A stretch of DNA of 64,000 bases from Amycolatopsis tolypomycina (GCF_900105945.1 NZ_FNSO01000004.1:3596001-3660000); one strand, 5' to 3'. Shown: positions 36,965 to 45,906, numbered from the stretch's first letter. Translations and numbers: made by a program. Notes: a model not told the origin generated them from the letters alone.

Positions 36965-37773
36965 GCTCGTCCCCTTCGGGTTTTCGGCAGCCAGGCCAGC
37001 GACGTGAGCGTGTCGGGCTCCGGGACGTACTCGATCCCGACGAACCCCGCGTAGCCCGCGTTCTGCAGCTTCGCGAGGTGCCCGTCGATGTCGAGTTCGC
37101 CGGTGCCGGGCTGGTGGCGGCCGGGAGCGTCGGCGATCTGCACGTGCCCGATCCGGGCGAGGTGGGTCGTCGCCAGCGCGTCCAGGTCGTCACCGTTGAC
37201 TGCCAGGTGGTAGAGGTCGGCCAGCAGCCGCACGTTTTCGCGCCCGAGGTCGTCGAGCACGGCCACGGCGTCCGCGGCGGTCTTGAGGGGGTAGGCGTCC
37301 GCGCCGGAGAGCGGTTCGAGGACCAGCTGCGCCCCGATCCGCGCGGCGGCGTCGGCGGCCTTGTCCAGGTGCGCCCGGGCGAGGTCGTCCTGCTTGGCCG
37401 GGTCCTCGCCGTCGAGCCGGTTGCCGTAGAGCGCGTTGAAGCTCCGGCACCCGGTGCGTTCGGCGATGCCGAGGGCGACGACGAGACTGTCGGCGAACTC
37501 GGTCTCCCGGCCGAGCCAGCTCACCAGCCCCCGCTCCCCGGCCGCCATGTCCCCGGCGTAGAAGTTCAGCCCGCGCAGCCGGACCCCGTCGAGGCTGCCG
37601 ACGAAGGCGTCCACGTCTTCGCGCGCGGGCACCGCGGAGTCGAAGGGCCACCAGAACTCGACATCGGTGAACCCGGCCTCCCGCGCGGCGGCGGCGCGCT
37701 CGAGGAGCGGGACCTCCTTGAACAGGATCGACAGGTTGGCGACGTACGGCAGGGAGTGGCCCTCTTCAGGCAT
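36961..37773 (-). CDS. hyi: Hydroxypyruvate isomerase
   Basis: 270 residues from ATG 37773 with GAGG five bases upstream. It is a xylose-isomerase-like TIM barrel: N-terminal YVANLSILFKEVPLLERAAAAREAGF, metal-binding LVLEPLSG, LLADLYHLAV, HVQIADAPGRHQPGTGELD and the final Glu in FVGIEYVPE. It interconverts hydroxypyruvate and tartronate semialdehyde and is first in the hyi-glxR-gcl operon. The AT-rich 37790-37830 region upstream is its probable promoter. Confidence 0.9.
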   Translation of the reverse strand: MPEEGHSLPYVANLSILFKEVPLLERAAAAREAGFTDVEFWWPFDSAVPAREDVDAFVGSLDGVRLRGLNFYAGDMAAGERGLVSWLGRETEFADSLVVALGIAERTGCRSFNALYGNRLDGEDPAKQDDLARAHLDKAADAAARIGAQLVLEPLSGADAYPLKTAADAVAVLDDLGRENVRLLADLYHLAVNGDDLDALATTHLARIGHVQIADAPGRHQPGTGELDIDGHLAKLQNAGYAGFVGIEYVPEPDTLTSLAWLPKTRRGRA

Positions 37774-37858
37774 CGCGACCTCGAATTTCACTATCCGGAA
37801 TTTTTCTTTCGCATATCGAGAATAGCTGCTGACCTGCGCCGGGGTCAACGCCAAGACG

Positions 37859-37897
37859 CCGAAGGCGCCGCGACTCGACGAGTCACGGCGCCTTCGG
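37859..37897 (-). terminator. Terminator hairpin of the formate dehydrogenase operon
   Basis: Arms 37859-37870 and 37886-37897 pair over 12 bp. After one mismatch a further 5 bp (37872-37876 with 37880-37884) close on a 3-base loop. It lies 16 bp beyond the stop of the last FDH gene and before the hyi promoter. Confidence 0.8.
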
Positions 37898-37912
37898 GTG
37901 AACGGGGTGCCG

Positions 37913-38770
37913 CTACCTGTTCTGGACGTGCTGCCAGCCGAAGCGGCCCTTGATGCAGAGGTTCCCGTGCGTCACGGAGCTTTCGTGCGGCGAGGTCACC
38001 TTCACGATCTCGTTGTCCTGGACGTGCAGCGTGAGATTGCACCCGACCCCGCAGAACGTGCACACGGTCGTCGTCTGCTTCTGCCGTGACTCGTCCCAGG
38101 TGCCGTCCTCGCGCTTGTCGTACTCGCGCTTGAAGCTCAGCGCTCCGGTCGGGCACACCTCGACGCAGTTGCCGCAGTACACGCAGGCGCTGTCGGGCAA
38201 CGGGTTCGAGAACTCCGTCGAGATCCGCGCGTCGAAGCCGCGGCCGGCGACGCTGATGGCGAACGAGTTCTGCCACTGCTCGCCGCAGGCGTCGACGCAC
38301 TTGTAGCAGAGGATGCACTTCCCGTAGTCCCGGACGTACAGCTCGTTGTCCACCAACGCCGGTTGGGCCACCGTCGCCGCGTCCGGGCCGAAGCGGTCCG
38401 GGTCCGCGCCGGTCTCCGCGATCCACTCCGCGACGCCCGGCGTTGTCGACAGGTCCGTGGCCGACGCCAGGAGTTCGAGGACGACCTTGCGGCTCGTGCG
38501 TGTCCGCTCCGAATCCGTGTGCACGACCATGCCCGGCTCGGCCTTGCGGGAGCACGACGGCACCAGTGTTCGCGAGCCTTCGACCTCGACCATGCAGACA
38601 CGACAGGCGTTCGCCGGTTCGAGGGTGTCGCCGTAGCAGAGCGTCGGGATGTCCTTGCCCGCCGCCGTGCACGCGTCGAGGATCGTCGAGCCTTCGGGGA
38701 CGCGGACCGTCGATCCGTCCACAGTGAACTCGACCAGCCGCTTCGGAATTCCGATGTCCACAATGGTCAC
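37913..38770 (-). CDS. Formate dehydrogenase iron-sulfur subunit (detached N-terminal part of FdhA)
   Basis: 285 residues from GTG 38770 (GTGA overlap with the flavin subunit). Domains in order: NuoG-like [2Fe-2S] (CYGDTLEPANACRVC), His-Cys region, two ferredoxin clusters (CILCYKCVDAC and CVYCGNCVEVCP), then the proximal [4Fe-4S] domain (CTFCGVGC and LCIKGRFGW) that normally opens the molybdenum catalytic chain. The chain stops there; the rest of FdhA is at 40514-42433. Together they would make one complete alpha subunit, with the cluster nearest the cofactor supplied in trans. Confidence 0.85.
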   Translation of the reverse strand: MTIVDIGIPKRLVEFTVDGSTVRVPEGSTILDACTAAGKDIPTLCYGDTLEPANACRVCMVEVEGSRTLVPSCSRKAEPGMVVHTDSERTRTSRKVVLELLASATDLSTTPGVAEWIAETGADPDRFGPDAATVAQPALVDNELYVRDYGKCILCYKCVDACGEQWQNSFAISVAGRGFDARISTEFSNPLPDSACVYCGNCVEVCPTGALSFKREYDKREDGTWDESRQKQTTTVCTFCGVGCNLTLHVQDNEIVKVTSPHESSVTHGNLCIKGRFGWQHVQNR

Positions 38771-40512
38771 TTGAGCGCTCCCAGCCGGTCGATCGCGGAT
38801 TCGATGGCGTTCCAGGCGGTCTGGCCGAGGCCGCAGATCGACGAGTCCCGCATGACTCCGCCCACCTCGCGCAGCAGCGGCCGCTCGTCGGACTTGGCCG
38901 CCAGGACGCGCCGGATCGCCTCCTCCTGGCGTACCGTCCCGATCCGGCAGGGGACGCACTGGCCGCACGACTCGTCGCGGAAGAACTCGGCGATCCGCAG
39001 CAGGAACCCACCCAGGTCCACGAGGTCGTCGAGGACCAGGACCACCCCCGAGCCGAGCGTGGTCTTCGCCGCTCGTGCGTCCTCGAACGTCAGCGGCAGG
39101 TCCAGCTCGTCCGGCCGGACGAACCCGCCGGCCGCGCCGCCCAGCAGGATCGCGCGCAGCGAGCGGCCCTCCGGTACTCCCCCGGCCAACGCCAGCAGTT
39201 CGCGCAGGGAAGTTCCGAACGGTACTTCGTAGACCCCGGGCCGCTCGACGTTGCCGGACAGGCAGAACAGCTTCGGCCCGGCCGAAGCCGCCGTGCCGAG
39301 CGAACGGTACGCGGCCGCCCCCTCGGTGAGGATCAGCGGCACGTTGACGAGCGTCTCGACGTTGTTCACCACGGTCGGCTTGCCGAACAGGCCCTGCTCG
39401 ACCGGGAACGGCGGCTTCGTCCGGGGCTCCCCGCGGAAGCCCTCGATCGAGTTGAAGATCGCCGTTTCCTCGCCGCAGATGTAGGCGCCCGCGCCACGCC
39501 GGATCTCGATGTCGAACGAGAAGCCCGCGTGGCCCATGACGTCCTCGCCGAGGAACCCGCGCTCGCGGGCGGCCGCCAGCGCGTTCCGCAGCAGCCGCAG
39601 CGCGCGCGGGTACTCGCCGCGCAGGTAGACGTACCCGCGGGTCGCACCGATCGCGTACGCGGCGATCGTCATCGCCTCGACCAGCGCGAACGGGTCGCCT
39701 TCCAGCAGTACCCGGTCCTTGAACGTGCCCGGCTCGCTCTCGTCGGCGTTGCACACCAGGTAGTGCGGCCCGGCGGGCTGGGCGGCGGTGGCCGCCCACT
39801 TGCGCCCGGTCGGGAACGCGGCGCCGCCGCGGCCGAGCAGCCCGGAGTCGGTGACCTCGCGGATGACCGCGGCCTGTCCCATCCGCAGGGCGTTGCGCAG
39901 GGCCGCGTAGCCGCCGGTGGCCCGGTAGTCGTCCAAACTGGACGGATCGACGACGCCGACCCGGCGCAGCAGCCGCAGCCCGTCCCGCTGGTGGATCACC
40001 GGCGGGGCCCCCTCCGAACCAGCCGGCTCCCGTCCGGCGGCCAGCACGGCCGACGCGCCGGTGACCGGGGCGACGAGTTCCGTCGTCGCCGGGTCGCCGG
40101 CCTGGAACGTCAGCGCCGCGGGGGCCCGTTCGCAGACGCCGAGGCACGGGCTGTGCTGCCACGTGACCCCGCCGCGCGCCTTCCCCGCGGCGCCGACGTG
40201 CTCGGTGAGGACATCGCATACAGTATCCGCGCCGCTGATCCGGCAGGCCAGGTCGGTGCACACGTGCACCACCCGCTCCGGCCGCTCCTCGAGCGCGAAC
40301 AGCGAGTAGAAGCTCGCCACGCCGTACGCGTCGGCCGGGGGCACGTGCAGCGTCTCGCAGATGAGGTTGAGCGCGCCCTGGCTGATCCAGCCGACCCGGT
40401 CGTTGACCGCGTGCAGCGCGGGCAGCAGCTGGTCACGGCCCCCGCCGGCGAACCCGGCCAGGGCTTCCCGCTCTTCGTGCGACGCGAGCGCGTCCAGGAG
40501 CTTGAGGTCCAC
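38767..40512 (-). CDS. fdhB: Formate dehydrogenase NAD/FMN subunit (NuoE-NuoF fusion)
   Basis: 581 residues. The N-terminal NuoE-like thioredoxin-fold domain has its [2Fe-2S] ligands in CTDLACRISGA and SPCLGVCERAP. The NuoF-like part has the FMN/NADH loops GLLGRGGAAFPTGRKW and GAGAYICGEETAI, and the N3-type [4Fe-4S] motif ESCGQCVPCRIGT with SSICGLG. It takes electrons from the FeS chain to NAD+. It overlaps the FeS-subunit gene and is two bases from the Mo subunit. A perfect core of the proposed GntR site lies inside at 40215-40228. Confidence 0.9.
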   Translation of the reverse strand: MDLKLLDALASHEEREALAGFAGGGRDQLLPALHAVNDRVGWISQGALNLICETLHVPPADAYGVASFYSLFALEERPERVVHVCTDLACRISGADTVCDVLTEHVGAAGKARGGVTWQHSPCLGVCERAPAALTFQAGDPATTELVAPVTGASAVLAAGREPAGSEGAPPVIHQRDGLRLLRRVGVVDPSSLDDYRATGGYAALRNALRMGQAAVIREVTDSGLLGRGGAAFPTGRKWAATAAQPAGPHYLVCNADESEPGTFKDRVLLEGDPFALVEAMTIAAYAIGATRGYVYLRGEYPRALRLLRNALAAARERGFLGEDVMGHAGFSFDIEIRRGAGAYICGEETAIFNSIEGFRGEPRTKPPFPVEQGLFGKPTVVNNVETLVNVPLILTEGAAAYRSLGTAASAGPKLFCLSGNVERPGVYEVPFGTSLRELLALAGGVPEGRSLRAILLGGAAGGFVRPDELDLPLTFEDARAAKTTLGSGVVLVLDDLVDLGGFLLRIAEFFRDESCGQCVPCRIGTVRQEEAIRRVLAAKSDERPLLREVGGVMRDSSICGLGQTAWNAIESAIDRLGALK

Positions 40513-40513
40513 C

Positions 40514-42433
40514 TCAGACCTCCACCGGCAGCTTGTCGACGCGGATGGCGGCGGCCTTGTACTCGGCGGTCCCGGCGATCGGGCAGGTGGCTTCGATGGT
40601 GATGACGTTGACGTCGACCTCGTCCGGGAAGTGGAAGGTCATGAACGCGAGCCCCGGTTTCAGGCCCTTGTCCAGCCGCACCGGCGCGACGATCGCACCA
40701 CGCCGCGACGAGATCTGGACCAGTTCGTCGGGTTCGACGCCGAGCGCGCGTGCGTCTTCGGGGCAGAGGTCGAGGGTCTCCCCCTGCCGCAGCGGCGACG
40801 GGAACCCACCCGACTGGACGCCCGTGTTGTACGAGTCCAGGCGCCGCCCGGTGGTGAGCCGGATCGGGAACTCCTCGGTGAGCAGGTCGACCGGCGGGCT
40901 GTGCTCGAGCACCGTGAACGGCGCCGGGCGGCCGCGTTCGGCCGGGTCTTCGGCCCACAGCCGGCCGTGCAGGAACGTCGGTTCGAGGGTGTCTTCGGAG
41001 AAGCACGGCCATTGGATCCCGCCGAGCGCTTCGAGCCGGGCGTACGACATCCCGGCGTGCATCGGCGACAGCGACCGCAGCTCGTCCCAGACCTCTTCGC
41101 CGCCGGTGTAGTGCCAGTCGTGGCCGAGCCGGCGGGCCAGTTCCGACAGCAGCTCGATGTCGTCGCGCGCGCCTTCCGGGGGTTCGAGGGCCTTGCGGAC
41201 GCGCTGGACCCGCCGTTCGGAGTTGGTGAAGGTGCCGTCGCTCTCGCACCAGGCCGCGCTCGCCGGCAGCACGACGTCGGCCAGCTGCGCGGTCTTGGTC
41301 AGGAAGATGTCCTGCACGACCAGGTGGTCGACGTTGGCGAGCCGCTTGATCGTGTGCTCGCAGTCCGCTTCGGACTGCACCGGGTTCTCGCCGATGATGT
41401 ACACGCAGGTCAGGTCGCCGCGTTCCATCGCGTCGAGCATCTGCGTCAGGTTCAGGCCCTTGTGCGGCGGGATCGACGAGCCCCACGCGGTGTCGAACTT
41501 CGCCCGGACGCCGGCGTCGAGGACGTCCTGGAAGCCCGGGAGGCGGTCCGGGATGGCGCCCATGTCGCCGCCGCCCTGGACGTTGTTCTGCCCGCGCAGC
41601 GGGTTCAGCCCGGCGCCGTAGCGGCCGACCTGGCCGGCCAGCAGCGCCAGGTTGATCAGCGACAGCACGTTGTCGGTGCCGTTGTGGTGCTCGGTGATGC
41701 CGAGGGTCCACGACAGCTGGCCGCGGTCGGCACGGGCGTAGGTGTGGGCGAGTTCGCGGATGAGCTCGGCCGGGACGCCGGTGGTCTTCTCGGCGACCTC
41801 CAGGGTCCACGGCTCGACCGACGCGGCGAACTCGGCGAAGCCCTCGGTGGCCCGCTCGATGAACGTCGTGTTCGCCAGTCCGGAGTGGATGATCTCCCGG
41901 GCGATGGCGTGGGCGAGCGGGATGTCGGTGCCGACTTCGAGCTGCAGCTGCCGGTGCGCCCAGCTCCCGGTGCTGGTCTGCCGCGGGTCGACGACGAAGA
42001 GCTTCGCTCCCTTGTGGACGGCCTTGAGCACGTGGTGGAAGAAGATCGGGTGCGCCTCGCGCGGGTTGCCGCCCCAGATCACGATGACGTCGGCGTCTTC
42101 GATCTCCTGGTAGGAGGACGTGCCGCCGCCGCTGCCGAACACGCGGGCCAGCCCGGCGACGCTGGGCGCGTGGCAGGTGCGGTTGCACGAGTCGACGTTG
42201 TTCGTGCCGATCACCGCGCGGGTGAACTTCTGCGCGACGAAGTTCATCTCGTTGGTGGCGCGGGCGCACGAGAACATCCCGAACGCCTCGGGCCCCTTCC
42301 CGTCCAGGGTGCGGCGGATCCCGGCGGCGGCCCGGTCGAGGGCTTCCGCCCAGGTCGCCGGCCGCAGCACGCCGGAATCACGCACGAGTGGCTGGGTGAG
42401 CCGGACGTAGGGCTCGGTGTTCCTGCGCTTCAC
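40514..42433 (-). CDS. Formate dehydrogenase molybdenum catalytic subunit (lacking its [4Fe-4S] domain)
   Basis: 639 residues of the molybdopterin oxidoreductase family. Cys87-His88 in CNRTCHAPSVAGL is the expected metal ligand and neighbour (Cys, not selenocysteine). Cofactor-binding segments include IWGGNPREAHP, LRGQNNVQGGGDMG and the C-terminal dinucleotide-binding domain (RLTTGRRLDSYNTG). The N-terminus begins directly at the catalytic domain: the usual four-Cys cluster domain is absent and is found on the separate protein at 37913-38770. It is expected to oxidise formate to CO2. FdhD at 55579 would sulfurate its cofactor. Confidence 0.87.
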   Translation of the reverse strand: MKRRNTEPYVRLTQPLVRDSGVLRPATWAEALDRAAAGIRRTLDGKGPEAFGMFSCARATNEMNFVAQKFTRAVIGTNNVDSCNRTCHAPSVAGLARVFGSGGGTSSYQEIEDADVIVIWGGNPREAHPIFFHHVLKAVHKGAKLFVVDPRQTSTGSWAHRQLQLEVGTDIPLAHAIAREIIHSGLANTTFIERATEGFAEFAASVEPWTLEVAEKTTGVPAELIRELAHTYARADRGQLSWTLGITEHHNGTDNVLSLINLALLAGQVGRYGAGLNPLRGQNNVQGGGDMGAIPDRLPGFQDVLDAGVRAKFDTAWGSSIPPHKGLNLTQMLDAMERGDLTCVYIIGENPVQSEADCEHTIKRLANVDHLVVQDIFLTKTAQLADVVLPASAAWCESDGTFTNSERRVQRVRKALEPPEGARDDIELLSELARRLGHDWHYTGGEEVWDELRSLSPMHAGMSYARLEALGGIQWPCFSEDTLEPTFLHGRLWAEDPAERGRPAPFTVLEHSPPVDLLTEEFPIRLTTGRRLDSYNTGVQSGGFPSPLRQGETLDLCPEDARALGVEPDELVQISSRRGAIVAPVRLDKGLKPGLAFMTFHFPDEVDVNVITIEATCPIAGTAEYKAAAIRVDKLPVEV

Positions 42434-42445
42434 GGGGACCTCCGG

Positions 42446-43435
42446 TCAGTGCGACCCGACGGGGACTTTGCTGGTGTGGTCGAGCAGGGAGATGGCGGCG
42501 TGGACGTGCCGCAGGGCGGGCGCGGGGACGCCGGTGAGGCCGGCCAGCTCGACGACCGCGCCGATGATCGCGTCGATCTCGAGGGGCTTGCCCGCTTCGA
42601 GGTCCTGCAGCATCGACGTCTTGTGGTGGCCGACGCGCCAGGCGCCGTCGATGCGTTTTTCGACCGAGATCTGCGGGTCGGCGCCGGCCGCGCGGGCGAT
42701 GGCCAGTGTCTCGGTCATCATGGTGGCGACGAGCCGGCGGGTGTCGTCGTGCTCGCACATCTGGGCCATGGTCGCCCGGGTCAGCGCCGACAGCGGGTTG
42801 AAGGCGACATTGCCCATCAGCTTGATCCAGATGTCGTTGCGCAGGTCGGCCTCGACCGGCGCCTTGAGCCCGCCGGCGATCATCGCCGCGCTGAGCACCT
42901 TGGCGCGCGCCGAGATCTCGCCGTCCGGCTCGCCGAGGGAGAACCGCGTGCCCTCCAGGTGCCGGATGACGCCCGGCTCCTCGATGACGGTCGAGCAGTA
43001 GACGACGCAGCCGATCGCCCGCTCCAGGTCGAGCACCGCCGTCACCGAGCCGCCGGGGTCGACGGTCTCGATCCGCTGCCCTTCCAGGGGATGTCCCTGC
43101 AGGCCGTGGAAGTACCACCACGGGATGCCGTTCTGCGCGGCGACGATCGCCGTCTCGGGACCGAGCAGCGGGGCGAGCAGTTCGCCGCAGGAGGCGTAGG
43201 AATTGGCCTTCAGGCCGAGGAACACGAAGTCGACCTCGCCCACCTTGGCGGGGTCGTCGGTGACGTGGGGGTGGGCGGTGAAGTCGCCGCGCGGGCTGAG
43301 CACGCGGACGCCGCGTTCGCGCATCGCGGCGAGATGGGCGCGGCGGGCGATCAGGTGCACCTCGGTCCCGCCGCGGTGCAGCGCGGCCCCGACGTAGGCG
43401 CCGATCGCCCCGGCCCCGAGAACAGCCACCTTCAT
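42446..43435 (-). CDS. 2-Dehydropantoate 2-reductase family protein
   Basis: 329 residues. The N-terminal NADP fold is VAVLGAGAIGAYVGAAL. ApbA/PanE features are GLKANSYA, VAAQNGIPWWYF, the catalytic-lysine segment RNDIWIKLMGNVAFNPLSAL and the C-terminal helical domain ending in HKTSMLQDLEAGKPLEID. It is the first gene of the FDH operon (12-bp gap) behind a GntR site, with GGGAGG before the ATG. PanE itself makes pantoate. In this setting a role in reducing another 2-oxo acid linked to glyoxylate/oxalate, or in supplying CoA, is possible but unproven. Confidence 0.82.
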   Translation of the reverse strand: MKVAVLGAGAIGAYVGAALHRGGTEVHLIARRAHLAAMRERGVRVLSPRGDFTAHPHVTDDPAKVGEVDFVFLGLKANSYASCGELLAPLLGPETAIVAAQNGIPWWYFHGLQGHPLEGQRIETVDPGGSVTAVLDLERAIGCVVYCSTVIEEPGVIRHLEGTRFSLGEPDGEISARAKVLSAAMIAGGLKAPVEADLRNDIWIKLMGNVAFNPLSALTRATMAQMCEHDDTRRLVATMMTETLAIARAAGADPQISVEKRIDGAWRVGHHKTSMLQDLEAGKPLEIDAIIGAVVELAGLTGVPAPALRHVHAAISLLDHTSKVPVGSH

Positions 43436-43460
43436 GATGTGCCTCCCTGGTCCTGCGCGT

Positions 43461-43484
43461 GATTGCATACAGTATCCTGGATCC
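43461..43484 (-). promoter_or_regulatory. Proposed GntR operator, FDH operon
   Basis: Contains ATTGCATACAGTATCC, with the pseudo-palindrome ATAC-A-GTAT at 43467-43475. The centre lies 36 bp upstream of the first gene of the dehydrogenase operon, the same distance as the copy before oxlT at 57738. Confidence 0.7.
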
Positions 43485-43639
43485 GCACTCAAAACCAGAG
43501 GTCATCCGCCCCGGAACTTCGAGCGCCACTCCGGCGGCGCAACCAAGCGCGACAAACCGGACACTTGGGGTGATGTCGCCCCGCCATCGTTGATCCACAT
43601 CGGCAGAAAATCGCTGAGCCGGGTGAGATTCTGGGATTT

Positions 43640-43660
43640 TGCATACCAAAACCTGTATCC
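43640..43660 (+). promoter_or_regulatory. Split GntR-like site upstream of gntR
   Basis: The half-sites TGCATACC (43640-43647) and TGTATCC (43654-43660) match the halves of the other sites but are separated by six extra bases. It sits about 45-60 bp before the gntR start and may mediate weaker autoregulation. Confidence 0.45.
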
Positions 43661-43702
43661 TGAATCGAGATCACCGCTTTCCTCTCCGACTCGAGGTGTC
43701 CC

Positions 43703-44440
43703 GTGAGCCAGCCCGCTTCCCCGCTGCCCGACCGCGGCCCGACCGGGCGCCGCACGGCCAAGGGCTCGCTCAGCTCGACCGCCGCCAAGCGCGTCGAACG
43801 GCCCGCGCCGCTGCGGCAGGTCGTCTACGAAGCACTCGCCGAACTGATCATCAACCGCACGCTCGAACCGGGTCAGCACCTGGTCGAGGCCGACCTCGCC
43901 GAGTACCTCGGCGTGAGCAGGCAGCCGGTCCGGGAAGCTCTGCAGCGGCTGCAGAGCGAAGGCTGGGTCGACCTCCGCCCCGCCCAGGGCGCGTTCGTGC
44001 ACCTGCCGACCGACGAGGAGGCCGACCAGCTGCTGAGCGTCCGCAGCGTGCTGGAAACGCACTCCGCGAAGCTCGCGGCCGGCAACGCGAAAACAGAGGA
44101 CGTCTTCCAGCTGCAGGTGCTGCAGCAGGCCGGGATCAAAGCGCTGGCCGAGGAGGACACCGAGGGGTTGGTCGCGGCCAACGCCGCCCTCCACGCCTTC
44201 ATCACCGAACTGTCCGGGAACAAGGTGCTGGCGGAGCTGATCGGCCTCGTCGACCGCCGGGTCCGCTGGTACTACACGCCGATTGCCCGGCCTCGCGGGC
44301 GGGACGCGTGGAACGAGCACGAAGAGCTGATCAACGCGATCGCCGCAAAGGACGCCGACGCGGCCGAGAAGATCATGGCCAAGCACACCGAACGGACCCG
44401 CCAGGCCTACCACGAACGTCCGGAGGCTCCCCGATCCTGA
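43703..44440 (+). CDS. GntR-family regulator, FCD subfamily
   Basis: 245 residues from GTG 43703. A winged helix-turn-helix (about 40-105; LADLAEYLGVSRQPVREALQRLQSEGWV in shortened form LGVSRQPVREALQRL) is followed by an all-helical FCD effector domain (about 110-235) with metal/ligand histidines near HAFITELSGN and WNEHEELINAI. FCD regulators of this type often sense small carboxylates. The gene is divergent from the FDH operon and central in the oxalate/formate island. It is the best candidate for binding the shared ATTGYATRCMGTAT sites. Confidence 0.88.
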   Translation: MSQPASPLPDRGPTGRRTAKGSLSSTAAKRVERPAPLRQVVYEALAELIINRTLEPGQHLVEADLAEYLGVSRQPVREALQRLQSEGWVDLRPAQGAFVHLPTDEEADQLLSVRSVLETHSAKLAAGNAKTEDVFQLQVLQQAGIKALAEEDTEGLVAANAALHAFITELSGNKVLAELIGLVDRRVRWYYTPIARPRGRDAWNEHEELINAIAAKDADAAEKIMAKHTERTRQAYHERPEAPRS

Positions 44441-44460
44441 TTGCGGCAGGACCGGGGAGC
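44426..44460. terminator. Bidirectional terminator between gntR and oxlT
   Basis: Arms 44426-44439 and 44447-44460 pair over 14 positions with one mismatch and a 7-base loop. They overlap the gntR stop and lie just before the end of the convergent transporter gene. Confidence 0.7.
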
Positions 44461-44470
44461 GCCCACCGGA

Positions 44471-45853
44471 TCAGCCGCCGGCTGACGCCGACGGCCGGCG
44501 CGCCACCAGCTCGGTTTCGGCGAGCTGGTGGCGCTTCCGGCCGGGCTGGCGCAGGAAGAGCGTCAGCACCGCCGAAAGGAGCGCGATGCACCCGGCGAGG
44601 ATGTACGCGCCCGTGTAGCCCCACACACTGATGACCCCGGCGGCGAGACCGCCGCCGCCGACGCCACCGACCAGTTTCGCGCTGTAGACCAGCCCGTAGT
44701 TCGACGCGTTGTTGTTCTCGCCGAAGTAGTCCGGCACCAGCGCCGCGAACAGCGGGTAGAACGCGCCGCCGCCGAAGCCGGTGAGGAACGCGAACACCAT
44801 GAACAGCACCAGGTTGTGCGTGTTCCCGGCGTAGAGCACGCCGAACTGCGCGACGGCCGCGACCACCAGCACGAGAGTGAGCGTCTGCCGCCGCCCGAGC
44901 TTGTCCGACGCCCAGCCGACGACCGCGCGGCCGGTGCCGTTCACCACGGCCAGCACCCCGGCCGACGAGGCGGCGACGAACGCGCCGAAGTGGCTCACCT
45001 TCGCGAACGGCACCTGGAAGTTGATGCCGAACAGCGAAACCCCGCCGATGATCACCAGGCACACCCACATCAGCGGGAGCATCCCGGTCCGGACGGCTTC
45101 CATCGGCGAGAACTGCTTCACCGCGGGCGGGTTCTTGGCCAGTCCCCCGCTCTTGGCCTGCCGGTCGCGCACCCACGTGAGCGGGTCGACGTCCTTCGGC
45201 CACCAGCTCTTCGGCGGGTCCTTGAACAGGAACCCGCAGATCCCGACGGCGACGAGCATGTACACGCCCATGACGTCGAGGATCGTCGAATAGTTGGCCG
45301 GGGTGAGGAAGGCGGCGAACACGTAGATGAACGGGACGGCGCCGTAGGCGAACCCGCCGTTGACGAAGCCCGTCCGTGCTCCCCGCTTCTCGGGGTACCA
45401 CTTGCCGACCATGTTGACGCAGGTCGCGTACACCAGCCCGGCCCCGATGCCGCCCAGCACCGAGTAGCCGGCGAACGCCAGCACGAGGTTGCCGCTGTGC
45501 GAAATGGTGAAGTAGCCGACCGCGCTGCACACCGCGCCGGCGAGCATGGCCGTGCGCGCCGACACGATGTTCTTCTCCCGCAGGCGCCCGGCCGGGAACG
45601 CGACCGCGGCCTGGAACACCGCCCAGATGCTGGCCAGCCAGAACGCGTCCGACAGCGTCCAGCCGTACTTCTCTTCCAGGGTGCCTTCGACGGCACCCCA
45701 GCCGTACTCGAAGACGCTGACCGCCATCATGGCGATCCACGGCAGCCAGACCATCCAGCTGCGCGAGCGGCCCATGATGTCGTGCGGGGTCTCGCCGACG
45801 CGGTACACCCGTCCGTTCTCGTCGGTGATCTCCTGGTACTTCGCTGTGGTCAT
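44471..45853 (-). CDS. OFA-family oxalate/formate MFS transporter
   Basis: 460 residues with 12 predicted helices. OFA-branch traits are the conserved cytoplasmic start (YQEITDENGRVYRVGE), [30 protein letters not shown] between the two six-helix halves, and DYFGENNNASNYGLVYSAK. It probably exchanges oxalate for formate or symports oxalate. It is the last of two adjacent paralogues in the oxc operon and ends at the shared terminator. Confidence 0.88.
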   Translation of the reverse strand: MTTAKYQEITDENGRVYRVGETPHDIMGRSRSWMVWLPWIAMMAVSVFEYGWGAVEGTLEEKYGWTLSDAFWLASIWAVFQAAVAFPAGRLREKNIVSARTAMLAGAVCSAVGYFTISHSGNLVLAFAGYSVLGGIGAGLVYATCVNMVGKWYPEKRGARTGFVNGGFAYGAVPFIYVFAAFLTPANYSTILDVMGVYMLVAVGICGFLFKDPPKSWWPKDVDPLTWVRDRQAKSGGLAKNPPAVKQFSPMEAVRTGMLPLMWVCLVIIGGVSLFGINFQVPFAKVSHFGAFVAASSAGVLAVVNGTGRAVVGWASDKLGRRQTLTLVLVVAAVAQFGVLYAGNTHNLVLFMVFAFLTGFGGGAFYPLFAALVPDYFGENNNASNYGLVYSAKLVGGVGGGGLAAGVISVWGYTGAYILAGCIALLSAVLTLFLRQPGRKRHQLAETELVARRPSASAGG

Positions 45854-45906
45854 GAAGGATCTCTTTCGTCCGCGCCGACTCGTGCCTTCTGCCGCCGAGC
45901 CGGACG

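Noticed and set aside
37790..37830. Possible palindromic operator around TTCTCGATATGCGAA upstream of hyi
   Set aside because: The arms match at only about four of six positions; kept only as an AT-rich promoter region.
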